DNA from: JAMHWF01 sp048500255
Lineage (GTDB): Bacteria > Pseudomonadota > Gammaproteobacteria > Burkholderiales > Burkholderiaceae_C
Length of the DNA stretch: 64,000 bases
Assembly: GCA_048500255.1 (NCBI GenBank)
Contig: JASNYH010000010.1
Location: forward strand, 1-64,000
Direction of reading: 5' to 3'
Below, piece by piece: positions 51,092 through 60,052 of this stretch (the first letter of the stretch is position 1; the number at the start of each line of letters is the position of its first letter). The notes beneath the pieces are model-generated. The model saw only the letters and a program-made list of their open reading frames with translations. It searched no databases and was not told where the DNA came from. The position numbers and the translations under genes were made by a program.

Positions 51092-52045
51092 TCAGCGCGG
51101 CGGGGCCTCGGCGAAGAACTGCCACATCGTCTCGGCGGCCGACAGCGCCTGGGACGCCGGCTCCCGCTTGCGGCGCGTGCGCTGCGCGCCGGGCCACGAA
51201 TGGCCGCCGCTGTCGGTGACGCACAGCTGCACGCGCGTGCCGGCGCGGCAGGGCGCCCATGCGTCGCAGCGCGCGCCGGGGCGCTCGAGCACGCGGCGCG
51301 GTTCGGCCGGGCAGCCGTCGAGCCGCGTCCACCTGGCGATCGTGTCGGGCACCGACGTGAACGGCGTGATCAGTGCCATGTCGACGGCGTCGGGCCCGGC
51401 GCCGCCGTCGTACAGCACGTGCGTGTCGTCGCGCGCATGGATGTGCAGCACCGACACCGGGCGCGACGGCGTGCAGCTCTGGGTGTTGTCGGTGCCGGCC
51501 ACCGGCGCGATGGCGGCGAACACGTCGGCCGCCTCGCAGGCCAGGCGGTAGGCCATCAGGCCGCCGTTCGACATGCCGGTGGCATAGACGCGCCGACGGT
51601 CGATGTGGAACTGTGCAGTCAGCCGCTCGACCAGCGCGCGGATGAAGCCGACGTCGTCGACGCCGCGCTCGCGCGCCGAGCCGCAGCAGCGCCCGGCGTT
51701 CCAGGTTGCCAGCCGCGCGTCGCCGCCGCGGCGGCCCGTGCCGTTGGGAAAGACGACGACGAAGCCGTGGCGTTCCGACGCCGAGATCAAACCGTAGCGT
51801 GCGTCGTCGGCCTGCCAGTCCATGTTCCCGCCGCCGCCGTGCAGCGCGATGACGAGCGGTGCGGGCGTCGCCGGGTCGCGGCGTGCCGGCACATGGAGGC
51901 GGTAGCGGCGCTCGAGGCCGCCGTGGCGCAGCGTGCCGCGGTGCTCGCCGGGGGTGGTGATCGCAGCGGGTTCGGCGGTGGCGGCCGGTGGAGTGGCCAG
52001 CAGGACAGCGAGGAGGGCGGCTGCGGCGACGAAGGGCAGCGACAC
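51092..52045 (-). CDS. Secreted esterase of the PHB depolymerase / LpqC family
   Basis: A 317-residue alpha/beta hydrolase with a signal peptide (FVAAAALLAVLLATPPAATA). Motifs: LVIALHGGGGNMDW (oxyanion hole), RCCGSARERGVDDVGFIRAL, nucleophile GMSNGGLMAYRLAC, and the histidine in SGGHSWPGA. Family members are extracellular poly(3-hydroxybutyrate) depolymerases, feruloyl esterases or acetyl xylan esterases. The start GTG 52045 is placed before the signal peptide; the ribosome site is weak. Confidence 0.83.
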   Translation of the reverse strand: MSLPFVAAAALLAVLLATPPAATAEPAAITTPGEHRGTLRHGGLERRYRLHVPARRDPATPAPLVIALHGGGGNMDWQADDARYGLISASERHGFVVVFPNGTGRRGGDARLATWNAGRCCGSARERGVDDVGFIRALVERLTAQFHIDRRRVYATGMSNGGLMAYRLACEAADVFAAIAPVAGTDNTQSCTPSRPVSVLHIHARDDTHVLYDGGAGPDAVDMALITPFTSVPDTIARWTRLDGCPAEPRRVLERPGARCDAWAPCRAGTRVQLCVTDSGGHSWPGAQRTRRKREPASQALSAAETMWQFFAEAPPR

Positions 52046-52134
52046 GTGACCTCGCAGTCCCTCAGATTTCGAGGTTGTGGTTCCGGTATCACGTCGCTGC
52101 GCGACACGAGTCTCCACCGCAGTCTCGATCTCTT

Positions 52135-52974
52135 TCAGAGCTCGAGATTGTCTATCAGCCGCGTGTTCCCGAGCTTCGCCGCACCGAGCGCGACGAGCGG
52201 CTCGCCGTCGGCGATCTGCGCCGGCGTCGGCGCGAGCAGGTCGTGGCGGCGGCGCAGCGTCAGGTAGTCGGGCGACCAGCCGCGCGTGCGCAGCGCGTGC
52301 AGGGCTTCCTGCTCGATCGCCGGCAGGTCGCGGGCGCCGCCGTCGACGGCGGCTTTCAGCGCGCGCAGGGCCTGCGCCAGCGCCGTCGCCTCGGCGCGCT
52401 CGGCGTCGCTCAGATAGCCGTTGCGCGACGACAGCGCGAGGCCGTCGTCGGCGCGCGTCGTTTCGCCGGCGACGACGTCGATCGGCATCGCGAACTGCGC
52501 GACCATGCGGCGGATCACCATTAGCTGCTGGTAGTCCTTCTTGCCGAACACGGCATGGCGCGGCTGCACGCACTGGAACAGCTTCATCACGACGGTGCAC
52601 ACGCCGGCGAAGAAGCCGGGCCGGAAGTGGCCCTCGAGGATGTCGGCCAGCGCCGGGTCGGGCAGCACGCGATAGGTCTGCGCCTCGGGATAGAGCTCGC
52701 GCTCGTCGGGCGCGAACACGAGGTGGCAGCCGGCCGACTCGAGCAGCTCGCAGTCACGCGCCAGCGTGCGCGGATAGCGGTCGAAGTCCTCGTGCGGCGC
52801 GAACTGCAGCCGGTTGACGAAGATGCTCGCGACGACGGGCGCGCCGAGCTGGCCGGCGCGCCGCACCAGCGAAAGATGGCCCTCGTGCAGGTTGCCCATC
52901 GTCGGCACGAAGGACGTCTCGCGCGCGCCGTCGAGCGCGGCGCGCAGCTCGGCAATGCTATGGACGACGCGCAT
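52135..52974 (-). CDS. panC: Pantothenate synthetase
   Basis: A 279-residue enzyme joining pantoate and beta-alanine with ATP. Motifs: FVPTMGNLHEGHLSLVRRA (HxGH-type nucleotide site), FGKKDYQQLMVIRRMV and LALSSRNGYLSDAERA. It lies 14 bases after panB on the same strand. Confidence 0.96.
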   Translation of the reverse strand: MRVVHSIAELRAALDGARETSFVPTMGNLHEGHLSLVRRAGQLGAPVVASIFVNRLQFAPHEDFDRYPRTLARDCELLESAGCHLVFAPDERELYPEAQTYRVLPDPALADILEGHFRPGFFAGVCTVVMKLFQCVQPRHAVFGKKDYQQLMVIRRMVAQFAMPIDVVAGETTRADDGLALSSRNGYLSDAERAEATALAQALRALKAAVDGGARDLPAIEQEALHALRTRGWSPDYLTLRRRHDLLAPTPAQIADGEPLVALGAAKLGNTRLIDNLEL

Positions 52975-52988
52975 CGTGTGTGCTGCCT

Positions 52989-53834
52989 TCAGTAGCCGTG
53001 CAGCTTCTCGTCGGGGAAGCTGCCGTCCTTGACGGCGGCGACGTAGCGGCGCACCGCGTCCTCGACGCTGCCGCCGTCGGCGAGGAAGTTGCGCACGAAA
53101 CGCGGCAGCTTGCCGCGCGTCACGCCGAGCATGTCGTGCAGCACGAGCACCTGGCCGGCCGTGCCGGCACCGGCGCCGATGCCGATCGTCATCAGCCTGG
53201 GGTTGTCGGCCTGCACCGCGGCGGCGACGGCCGACGGCATCAGCTCGAGCACGAGCATCGCGGCGCCGGCGTCGGCGACTTCCTTGGCCTCGGCGCGCAG
53301 CCGCGCCGCGCCCGAGTCGTCGCGCCCTTGCACGCGGTAGCCGCCGAGCGCGTGCACGCTCTGAGGCGTGAGGCCGAGGTGGCCGCACACCGGCACGCCG
53401 CGCTCGACGAGAAAGCGGATCGTCTCGGCGGCCCAGCCCGCGCCTTCGACCTTGACCATCTGCGCGCCGGCCTGCATCAGCGCCGTCGCCGAGCGCATCG
53501 CGGCGTCGTGGTTGCACTGGTAGCTGCCGAACGGCATGTCGGTGACGAGCCAGGCGGCGCCGCCGGTCAGGCCGCGCGCCACGCAGCGCGTGTGGTACGC
53601 CATCTCGTCGAGCGTCACGGGCAGCGTGCTGGCATGGCCCTGCAGCAGCATGCCCAGCGAGTCGCCGACGAGCACGGTGTCGACGCCGGCCTCGTCGACG
53701 AGGCGCGCGAACGCGGCGTCGTAGGCCGTCAGCATGGCGATCTTCTCGCCGCGCGCCTGCATCTCGCGCAGGCTGCGCAGCGTGACGGGCTTGCGCGCGG
53801 CGGCGGGTGCGGCGGCAGTGCTGTGGACGCTCAT
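52989..53834 (-). CDS. panB: 3-methyl-2-oxobutanoate hydroxymethyltransferase
   Basis: A 281-residue enzyme forming ketopantoate, the first committed step of pantothenate synthesis. Motifs: IAMLTAYDAAFARLVDEAG, VLVGDSLGMLLQGH, DMPFGSYQ, VCGHLGLTPQSVHALGGYRV and IGIGAG. ATG 53834 is 7 bases after the scpA stop, so scpA-panB-panC appear cotranscribed. Confidence 0.96.
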   Translation of the reverse strand: MSVHSTAAAPAAARKPVTLRSLREMQARGEKIAMLTAYDAAFARLVDEAGVDTVLVGDSLGMLLQGHASTLPVTLDEMAYHTRCVARGLTGGAAWLVTDMPFGSYQCNHDAAMRSATALMQAGAQMVKVEGAGWAAETIRFLVERGVPVCGHLGLTPQSVHALGGYRVQGRDDSGAARLRAEAKEVADAGAAMLVLELMPSAVAAAVQADNPRLMTIGIGAGAGTAGQVLVLHDMLGVTRGKLPRFVRNFLADGGSVEDAVRRYVAAVKDGSFPDEKLHGY

Positions 53835-53841
53835 GTCGGTT

Positions 53842-54717
53842 CTATCCCTGCTGGTACGCGAGTCTGACGTAGATCGGCGCAAAGGCCTCCGCCTGCGTCA
53901 CTTCGAGCAGGTGCTCGCGCGCCAGCTCGAGCAGCGCGATGAAGGTGACGACGACGACCTGCTGGCCGTGGCGCCAGTCGGCCGGCTCGAAGAGGTCGCC
54001 GAACTCGACGAAGCGCCGCCCCTGCAGGCGGCGCAGCACGATGCTCATGTGCTCGCGCACCGAGAGCTGCTCGCGCGTCACGTGGTGGTGAGCCACCAGC
54101 TTGGCGCGGCGTGCGATGTCGAGCCAGGCCGCGCGAAGCTCGGCGACGTCGACGTCGGGCAGGTGCAGCGGCTGCGACTGGTCGACGTGCGCCTGCGCGC
54201 GCAGGAAGTCGCGGCCGAGCTGCGGCAGCGCATCCAGGCGCGCCGCGGCGGCCTTCATCTGCTCGTACTCGAGCAGGCGGCGCACGAGCTCGGCGCGCGG
54301 GTCCTCGGCCTCCTTGCCGTCGTCGCTGCGGCGCACCGGCAGCAGCATGCGCGACTTGATCTCGATCAGCATCGCCGCCATCAGCAGGTATTCGGCGGCC
54401 AGCTCGAGATTGCGCGCGCGGATCTGCTCGACGTAGGCGAGGTACTGGCGCGTCACGTCGGCCAGCGGGATGTCGAGGATGTTGAAGTTCTGCTTGCGGA
54501 TCAGGTACAGCAGCAGGTCGAGCGGCCCCTCGAAGGCTTCGAGGAAGACCTCGAGCGCGTCGGGCGGGATGTAGAGATCCTGCGGCAGTGCGAACAGCGG
54601 TTCGCCGTACAGGCGCGCGACGGCCAGGCCGTCGACCGGCAGCGCGACCACGTCGGTAGCGGCGGGCGGCGGGGCGTCGGCGGGCGCGGGCGGCGCCTGC
54701 AGGGCGGCGGCGGTCAC
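53842..54717 (-). CDS. scpA: Segregation and condensation protein A
   Basis: A 291-residue kleisin of the SMC-ScpAB condensin: EVFLEAFEGPLDLLLYLIRK, FNILDIPLADVTRQYLAYVE and ELAAEYLLMAAMLIEIKSRM. The C-terminal winged-helix part (VVVVTFIALLELAREHLLEV) binds SMC. The first 40 residues are a Pro/Ala-rich extension. Start GTG 54717. Placement next to panBC is typical of Burkholderiales. Confidence 0.95.
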   Translation of the reverse strand: MTAAALQAPPAPADAPPPAATDVVALPVDGLAVARLYGEPLFALPQDLYIPPDALEVFLEAFEGPLDLLLYLIRKQNFNILDIPLADVTRQYLAYVEQIRARNLELAAEYLLMAAMLIEIKSRMLLPVRRSDDGKEAEDPRAELVRRLLEYEQMKAAAARLDALPQLGRDFLRAQAHVDQSQPLHLPDVDVAELRAAWLDIARRAKLVAHHHVTREQLSVREHMSIVLRRLQGRRFVEFGDLFEPADWRHGQQVVVVTFIALLELAREHLLEVTQAEAFAPIYVRLAYQQG

Positions 54718-54736
54718 GGCGGCGGCCGGTGGCGGG

Positions 54737-54943
54737 TCAGGACGACGGCTTCGTCTGGTAGACGTAGGGCTGTTGAGCGACGCGGCCGCGGCGGAACTCG
54801 GCCTGCTGCTCGCGGTCGACCGGCCGGTCCCACAGCAGGGCGCGTCCGCGGCGCTGTTCTTCCTCGAGCGTGGGCTTCTTCGCCTTCAGCTCGTCGATGA
54901 ACGTGGTGATGTCGGACTTGTAGGGCTTCCAGAACAGCGGCAT
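54737..54943 (-). CDS. DUF3460 family protein
   Basis: A 68-residue protein: YKSDITTFIDELKAKKPTLE and ALLWDRPVDREQQAEF are the family signature. DUF3460 is found almost only in betaproteobacteria, commonly beside scpA. Function unknown; soluble, no membrane segment. Confidence 0.85.
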   Translation of the reverse strand: MPLFWKPYKSDITTFIDELKAKKPTLEEEQRRGRALLWDRPVDREQQAEFRRGRVAQQPYVYQTKPSS

Positions 54944-54980
54944 GGCGGGCAGGGGATCGGCGGGACGACGGGTGTCGATT

Positions 54981-55928
54981 CTAGGGCCCGCGCACGGCGC
55001 CCTCGGCCGGCGGCGCCGCCGGCCGGCCGGGGCCGGCCACGCCGCCGTAGCGCTCGACGATCAGGCCGCGCAGCCAGCGCAGTGCCGGATCGTCGCGCCA
55101 GCGGCGCGACCAGTGCAGCGCGACGGTGAAGCCGGCCTGCACCGGCTCGAGCTCGAGGATGCGCAGCGCGGCCCCGCGCTGCACGAAGCCCAGCGCCGTG
55201 TGATGCGGCACGACGACGGCCAGGTCGCTCTCGGCGAGGATGGCGGGGATCGCCATGAAGTGCGGGATCGACAGCCGCACGCGCTCCTGCAGCCCGAGCG
55301 CCTGCAGCAGGCGTACCGTCTCGGTGTGCTGGCGCACGACGATGTAGTCGAGGCGGCGCAGCACGTCGGCCGCCGGCGCGGCGGCGTCGAGCGGGTGCGC
55401 CGCGCGCACCAGCGCGACGTAGCGGTCGTGCAGCAGCGGCTGCTGTTCGAGGCCCTCGGCGTCGGGCAGGTAGCCGATCGCCAGGTCGAGGCGGCCGGCG
55501 TCGAGCGCGTCCTCGATCTGGGGATAGGGGAGCTGATGCGTCTCGATGCGCACGCCCGGCGCGCTCGCCCGCAGCGCCGCCATCAGGCCGGGCAGGAACA
55601 CGCCCTCGCCGAAATCGCTCATGTGCAGGCGGAACGTCTTCGTCGAGCGTTCGGGCACGAAGCCCTCGGGCTCGGCCAGCGCCTGCTGCAGCGTGCGCAG
55701 CGCCTGCTGCACCGCCTGCGCGAGCTGCTCGGCGCGCGGCGTCGGCCGCACACCGCCGCCGGTGCGCACGAACAGGGCGTCGCCGACGAGCAGGCGCAGC
55801 CGCGTCAGGCCGTGGCTGACCGCCGGCTGCGACAGGCCGAGCTGCTCGGCGGCGCGGCTTACGTTGCGATGGTCGTACACGGCGTCGAAGATGCGCAGCA
55901 GGTTGAGGTCGAGCGACGAGATATGCAC
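54981..55928 (-). CDS. LysR-type transcriptional regulator
   Basis: A 315-residue LTTR: N-terminal HTH (LDLNLLRIFDAVYDHRNVSR; QLGLSQPAVSHGLTRLRLLV) and a periplasmic-binding-like effector domain. The start GTG 55928 is favoured by the canonical N-terminus VHISSLDLNLL. It is divergent from the indolepyruvate oxidoreductase genes, which it probably controls; a T-N11-A palindrome lies between them. Confidence 0.92.
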   Translation of the reverse strand: MHISSLDLNLLRIFDAVYDHRNVSRAAEQLGLSQPAVSHGLTRLRLLVGDALFVRTGGGVRPTPRAEQLAQAVQQALRTLQQALAEPEGFVPERSTKTFRLHMSDFGEGVFLPGLMAALRASAPGVRIETHQLPYPQIEDALDAGRLDLAIGYLPDAEGLEQQPLLHDRYVALVRAAHPLDAAAPAADVLRRLDYIVVRQHTETVRLLQALGLQERVRLSIPHFMAIPAILAESDLAVVVPHHTALGFVQRGAALRILELEPVQAGFTVALHWSRRWRDDPALRWLRGLIVERYGGVAGPGRPAAPPAEGAVRGP

Positions 55929-55935
55929 GCGACGG

Positions 55936-55955
55936 ATATTACTTAGAAGCAGTAT
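55936..55955. promoter_or_regulatory. Candidate LysR box between lysR and iorA
   Basis: ATATTACT, spacer TAGA, AGCAGTAT: imperfect palindrome (6 of 8 paired positions) containing a T-N11-A core (T55939, A55951). It lies 8 bases before the lysR start and immediately upstream of the iorA promoter candidate. Confidence 0.55.
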
Positions 55956-55958
55956 CGA

Positions 55959-55988
55959 TTGGCAGAATGGCCTGATGCTGCCTACAGT
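55959..55988 (+). promoter_or_regulatory. Candidate sigma-70 promoter of iorAB
   Basis: TTGGCA (55959-55964), 18-base spacing, TACAGT (55983-55988). The -35 nearly abuts the LysR box, the usual layout for activation. iorA starts 50 bases further. Confidence 0.45.
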
Positions 55989-56037
55989 CTCGGCCTCGCG
56001 GGCGCGCCGGGCGAGCGCGACCGCATGGAGGAGACGG

Positions 56038-58203
56038 ATGGAAGTGTCGTTCAGCAAGGAGGTCGAGTCGCTGCGGCTCGGCCGCGGCCAGACCTTCCAC
56101 GGCGAGGGCATCCTCGCCATCACGAAGGGCCTGCTGCAGTCGGGCGTCGCCTACGTCGGCGGCTACCAGGGCGCGCCCGTGTCGCACCTGCTCGACGTCA
56201 TGGTGCAGGGCCGCGACTACCTCGACGAGCTCGGCGTGCACGTCGAGGCCTGCTCCAACGAGGCGTCGGCGGCGGCGATGCTGGGCGCGTCGATCCACTA
56301 TCCGCTGCGCGGCGCCGTCACCTGGAAGTCGATCGTCGGCACCAACGTCGCGGCCGACGCGCTGTCGAACCTGTCGTCGCCGGGCGTCACGGGCGGCGCG
56401 CTGATCGTCGTGGGCGAGGACTACGGCGAGGGCGCCAGCGTGATCCAGGAGCGCACGCACGCCTATGCGCTCAAGTCGTCGATGCTGCTGTTCGACCCGC
56501 GCCCCGACCTCGGCACGATGGTGCGCATGGTCGAGCACGCATTCCGCGCGTCGGAGGCGTCGAACATGCCGGCCATCATGGAGCTGCGCATCCGCGCCTG
56601 CCACGTGCGCGGCAGCTTCGAGTGCCAGGACAACGTCGCGCCGCCGGTGTCGACGCACCACCTGATGGCCGAGCCGGCGGCCTTCGACTACCAGAAGCTC
56701 GCACACCCGCCCGTCACCTTCGGCCACGAGAAGAAGAAGGTCGCCGAGCGCATCCCGGCGGCGCGCCGCTACATCGCCGAGCACCGGCTCAACGAAGTAT
56801 TCGACGGCCCGCGCGGCGACGTCGGCATCGTCGTGCAGGGCGGCCTGCACAACACGCTGGTGCGTGCGCTGCAGCAGCTCGGCCTGGCCGACGCCTTCGG
56901 CTCGAGTGCGCTGCCGATGCTCGTGCTCAACGTCACCTATCCTCTGGTGCCCGAGGAAGTGGCCGACTTCTGCCGCGGCAGGCGCGCCGTCGTCGTCGTC
57001 GAGGAGGGCTCGCCCGAGTACATCGAGCACGAGATCCTCGCACTGCTCGCGCGCCGGGGCGTCGCGACGGCCATCCACGGCAAGGACATGCTGCCGGCGA
57101 CCGGCGAGTACACCGTCGAAGTGCTGGCGGGCGGGCTGGCGGCGTTCTGCGAGCGTCATCTGCCCGACCTGGCAGGCGACGCCGGCTTCGCCGCCGGCAG
57201 GGCCTGGCTGGCCGGCAATGCCGAGCGCCGCCGCGCCTTCGCGGCCGCGCTGCCGCAGCCGCTGCCGGCGCGGCCGCCGTCGTTCTGCGTCGGCTGCCCC
57301 GAGCGGCCCGTGTTCTCGGCGCTGACGCTGGCGCAGCAGGACGTCGGGCGCGTGCACATCGCGGGCGACATCGGCTGCCACGCGTTCGCGACCTTCGAGC
57401 CGTTCTCGTTCGGGCACTCGATCCTCGGCTACGGCATGAGCCTGGCCAGCCGCGCCGGCGTCACGCCGATGATGCAGCGGCGCGTGCTGTCGGTGATGGG
57501 CGACGGCGGCTTCTGGCACAACGGGCTGCTGACGGGCGTGCAGTCGGCGTTGTTCAACGGTGACGACGCCGTGCTCGTCATCATGAAGAACGGCTACACG
57601 TCGGCCACCGGCACGCAGGACATCATCTCGACGCCCGACGATGCCGTGAAAGAGGCCGCCACCGACAAGCAGCAAAGTCTCGTGCACCGCAACGAGACGA
57701 TCGAGAAGACGCTGCAGGGCCTGGGCGTGCAGTGGCTGCGCACCGTCCACACCTACGATGTCGAGAAGATGCGCCGCACCTTCGACGAGGCGTTCACGAC
57801 GCCGTTCGCCGGCCTCAAGGTGATCGTCGCCGAGGGCGAGTGCCAGCTCGAGCGCCAGCGCCGCATCAAGCCCTGGATCGCCGATCTGTTGAAGCGCGGC
57901 GAGCGCGTCGTGCGCGTCAAGTACGGCGTCGACGAGGACGTGTGCAACGGCGACCACGCCTGCATCCGGCTGTCGGGCTGCCCGACGCTCACGCTCAAGG
58001 ACAACCCCGATCCGCTGAAGGTCGACCCGGTCGCCACCGTGATCGACGGCTGCGTCGGCTGCGGCCTGTGCGGCGCCAACGCCCACGCCGCGACGCTGTG
58101 CCCGTCGTTCTATCGCGCCGAAGTGGTGCGCAATCCGAAGTGGCACGAGCGCCTGGCCGACGCCGTGCGCAGCGTCGCGCGGCGCGTGCTGCAGCCGGCC
58201 TGA
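56038..58203 (+). CDS. iorA: Indolepyruvate:ferredoxin oxidoreductase alpha subunit
   Basis: A 721-residue thiamine-diphosphate enzyme that decarboxylates aryl-2-oxoacids to aryl-acetyl-CoA. Order: N-terminal pyrimidine-binding part (TFHGEGILAITKGLLQSGV), TPP-binding part (VMGDGGFWHNGLLTGV; IMKNGYTSATGTQD), and a C-terminal ferredoxin domain with CNGDHACIRLSGCPTL and DGCVGCGLCGANAHAATLC binding 4Fe-4S clusters. The start has GGAGGAG upstream. Forms a pair with the next gene. Confidence 0.9.
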   Translation: MEVSFSKEVESLRLGRGQTFHGEGILAITKGLLQSGVAYVGGYQGAPVSHLLDVMVQGRDYLDELGVHVEACSNEASAAAMLGASIHYPLRGAVTWKSIVGTNVAADALSNLSSPGVTGGALIVVGEDYGEGASVIQERTHAYALKSSMLLFDPRPDLGTMVRMVEHAFRASEASNMPAIMELRIRACHVRGSFECQDNVAPPVSTHHLMAEPAAFDYQKLAHPPVTFGHEKKKVAERIPAARRYIAEHRLNEVFDGPRGDVGIVVQGGLHNTLVRALQQLGLADAFGSSALPMLVLNVTYPLVPEEVADFCRGRRAVVVVEEGSPEYIEHEILALLARRGVATAIHGKDMLPATGEYTVEVLAGGLAAFCERHLPDLAGDAGFAAGRAWLAGNAERRRAFAAALPQPLPARPPSFCVGCPERPVFSALTLAQQDVGRVHIAGDIGCHAFATFEPFSFGHSILGYGMSLASRAGVTPMMQRRVLSVMGDGGFWHNGLLTGVQSALFNGDDAVLVIMKNGYTSATGTQDIISTPDDAVKEAATDKQQSLVHRNETIEKTLQGLGVQWLRTVHTYDVEKMRRTFDEAFTTPFAGLKVIVAEGECQLERQRRIKPWIADLLKRGERVVRVKYGVDEDVCNGDHACIRLSGCPTLTLKDNPDPLKVDPVATVIDGCVGCGLCGANAHAATLCPSFYRAEVVRNPKWHERLADAVRSVARRVLQPA

Positions 58204-58226
58204 CGCGCGAGGACTCTTTGCTCCCC

Positions 58227-59864
58227 ATGAATGCATCCGTGAACACCCAGCGCCCCGTCACCATCCTCGTGTGCGCCCTCGGCGGCGAGGGCGGCGGCGT
58301 GCTCGCCGAATGGCTGGTCGATACGGCGCTGGCCTGCGGCCACAGCGCGCAGAGCACGTCGATCCCGGGCGTCGCGCAGCGCACCGGCGCGACGACGTAC
58401 TACGTCGAGATCTTTCCCGTGCCCGACGCGGCGCTCGGCGGGCGCCGGCCGGTGTTCAGCCTCAACCCGGTGCCCGGCGCGCTCGACGTGCTGGTGTCGT
58501 CAGAACTGCTCGAGACGGTGCGCCAGATCGGCAACGGCCTCGCGTCGGCCGATCGCACCGTCGTCGTCAGTTCGCGCCAGCGCACGCTGACGACGGCCGA
58601 GAAGATGCCGCTCGGCGACGGCCGCGCCGACACCGACGCGCTGGTGCAGCTCGTGCAGCGCCATGCGCGCGAAGCGCAGCTGTTCGACATGGCCAGCGTC
58701 GCGCAGCAGGCCGGCACCGTGATGAGCGCCGTGCTGTTCGGCGCCCTCGCCGGCGTGTGCGCGCACGGCGGCGTGCTGCCGCTGCCGCGCGAGGCCTTCG
58801 AGGCCGTGATCCGGCGCGGCGGCAAGGGCGTCGACGCCAGCCTGCGCGGCTTCGCGCTTGCCTACGACATCGTCGCCGGCGCGCGCGCCGGGTATGCCGC
58901 GGTGCGCGCGGGGGCGGAAGCAGCGGCGCGCGACATCGCGCGCGCTGCAATCCAGACACCCGCCGTGCCGGCCGAGACCGTGCAGGCGTTCCCCGCCGCT
59001 GCGCACGACATGCTCGCCGCGGGCCATGCGCGCCTCGTCGAGTACCAGGGGCCGGCCTATGCTCGGCTCTACCTCGATCGCATGCAGCGCGTCGCGCGCG
59101 CCGAGCATGCCGCCGACCCGGGCGCTGCGCAGGGCCACGCCGTGACGCGCGAGACGGCGCGCTGGCTGGCGCTGTGGATGGCGTTCGACGACATCGTGCG
59201 TGTCGCCGACCTCAAGTCGCGCGCCGCACGCACGGCGCGCGTGCGTGCCGAGGTCAAGGCCGGCGACGCCGAGATCGTGCGCGTGTGGGACCACTTCAAG
59301 CCCGGCGTGCCCGAGTTCGCCGCGCTGCTGCCGGCCGGCCTCGCGCGCCGCCTGACGCAGTGGGACGAGCGGCGCCGGCGCACCGGCAAGCCGGCTGCCG
59401 CGCTGCCGCTGAAGGTGGGCTCGCACACCGTGTTCGGCCTCGTCGCGCTGCGCACGCTGGCGAGCCTGAAGTGGCTGCGCGTGCGCGGCAGCCGCTACGC
59501 CGCCGAGCAGGCGCTGATCGAGCGCTGGATCGGCGCCGTCGAGCAGGGCACGCGCGCCGACGCGCGACTCGGCCGCGAACTCGCCGAATGCGGCCGCCTG
59601 ATCAAGGGCTACGGCACGACGAACGAGCGCGGGCGCGACAACCTGCTGCACATCCTCGACCAACTGGCCGCGGCGACGCCGTTCCCGTCGGTCGCGGCGC
59701 GCGCCGATGCGATCGCCGCCGCGCGCCGCGCCGCACTCGCCGACGACGCCGGCCGCGCGCTCGACCGCACACTCGTCGCCGCCGGCGCGCCGCCGCGGCC
59801 GGTGCGCGAGCAGCCGATCCGCTGGATGCGCCGGCCGAGCGCGTCGCCCGCCTCGCGTTCATGA
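58227..59864 (+). CDS. iorB: Indolepyruvate oxidoreductase beta subunit with C-terminal extension
   Basis: A 545-residue protein. Residues about 10-200 are the gamma-type IorB fold (VTILVCALGGEGGGVLAEWL; STSIPGVAQRTGATTYYVEI). The remaining about 330 residues form an alpha-helical extension seen in proteobacterial homologs (GKPAAALPLKVGSHTVFGLV; GYGTTNERGRDNLLHILD). Short archaeal IorB proteins lack it. Role with IorA: oxidative decarboxylation of arylpyruvates during aromatic amino-acid breakdown. Confidence 0.88.
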   Translation: MNASVNTQRPVTILVCALGGEGGGVLAEWLVDTALACGHSAQSTSIPGVAQRTGATTYYVEIFPVPDAALGGRRPVFSLNPVPGALDVLVSSELLETVRQIGNGLASADRTVVVSSRQRTLTTAEKMPLGDGRADTDALVQLVQRHAREAQLFDMASVAQQAGTVMSAVLFGALAGVCAHGGVLPLPREAFEAVIRRGGKGVDASLRGFALAYDIVAGARAGYAAVRAGAEAAARDIARAAIQTPAVPAETVQAFPAAAHDMLAAGHARLVEYQGPAYARLYLDRMQRVARAEHAADPGAAQGHAVTRETARWLALWMAFDDIVRVADLKSRAARTARVRAEVKAGDAEIVRVWDHFKPGVPEFAALLPAGLARRLTQWDERRRRTGKPAAALPLKVGSHTVFGLVALRTLASLKWLRVRGSRYAAEQALIERWIGAVEQGTRADARLGRELAECGRLIKGYGTTNERGRDNLLHILDQLAAATPFPSVAARADAIAAARRAALADDAGRALDRTLVAAGAPPRPVREQPIRWMRRPSASPASRS

Positions 59865-59891
59865 ACATCTTAGTGAATCGGTCGGGATCCC

Positions 59892-59907
59892 TTCGAACCG
59901 CGGGTTC
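59892..59907 (+). terminator. Short hairpin after iorB
   Basis: CGAACC pairs with GGTTCG across a small GC-rich loop, about 30 bases after the iorB stop, without a T-tract. A weak candidate. The rest of the 188-base gap to the TRAP gene shows nothing else. Confidence 0.25.
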
Positions 59908-60052
59908 GCACTATTGGACTCGGCCATCGGCGCAGGCATGCTTGCGTCCGCATGAGCCATCGCGATCTCGCGCGCCGGGAATCACCCCGCGGCTCTTGAG
60001 GATGTCGACGTAGCCCCCGCGAACCCACGCCAGTACCTTGCAAACAGGAGAC

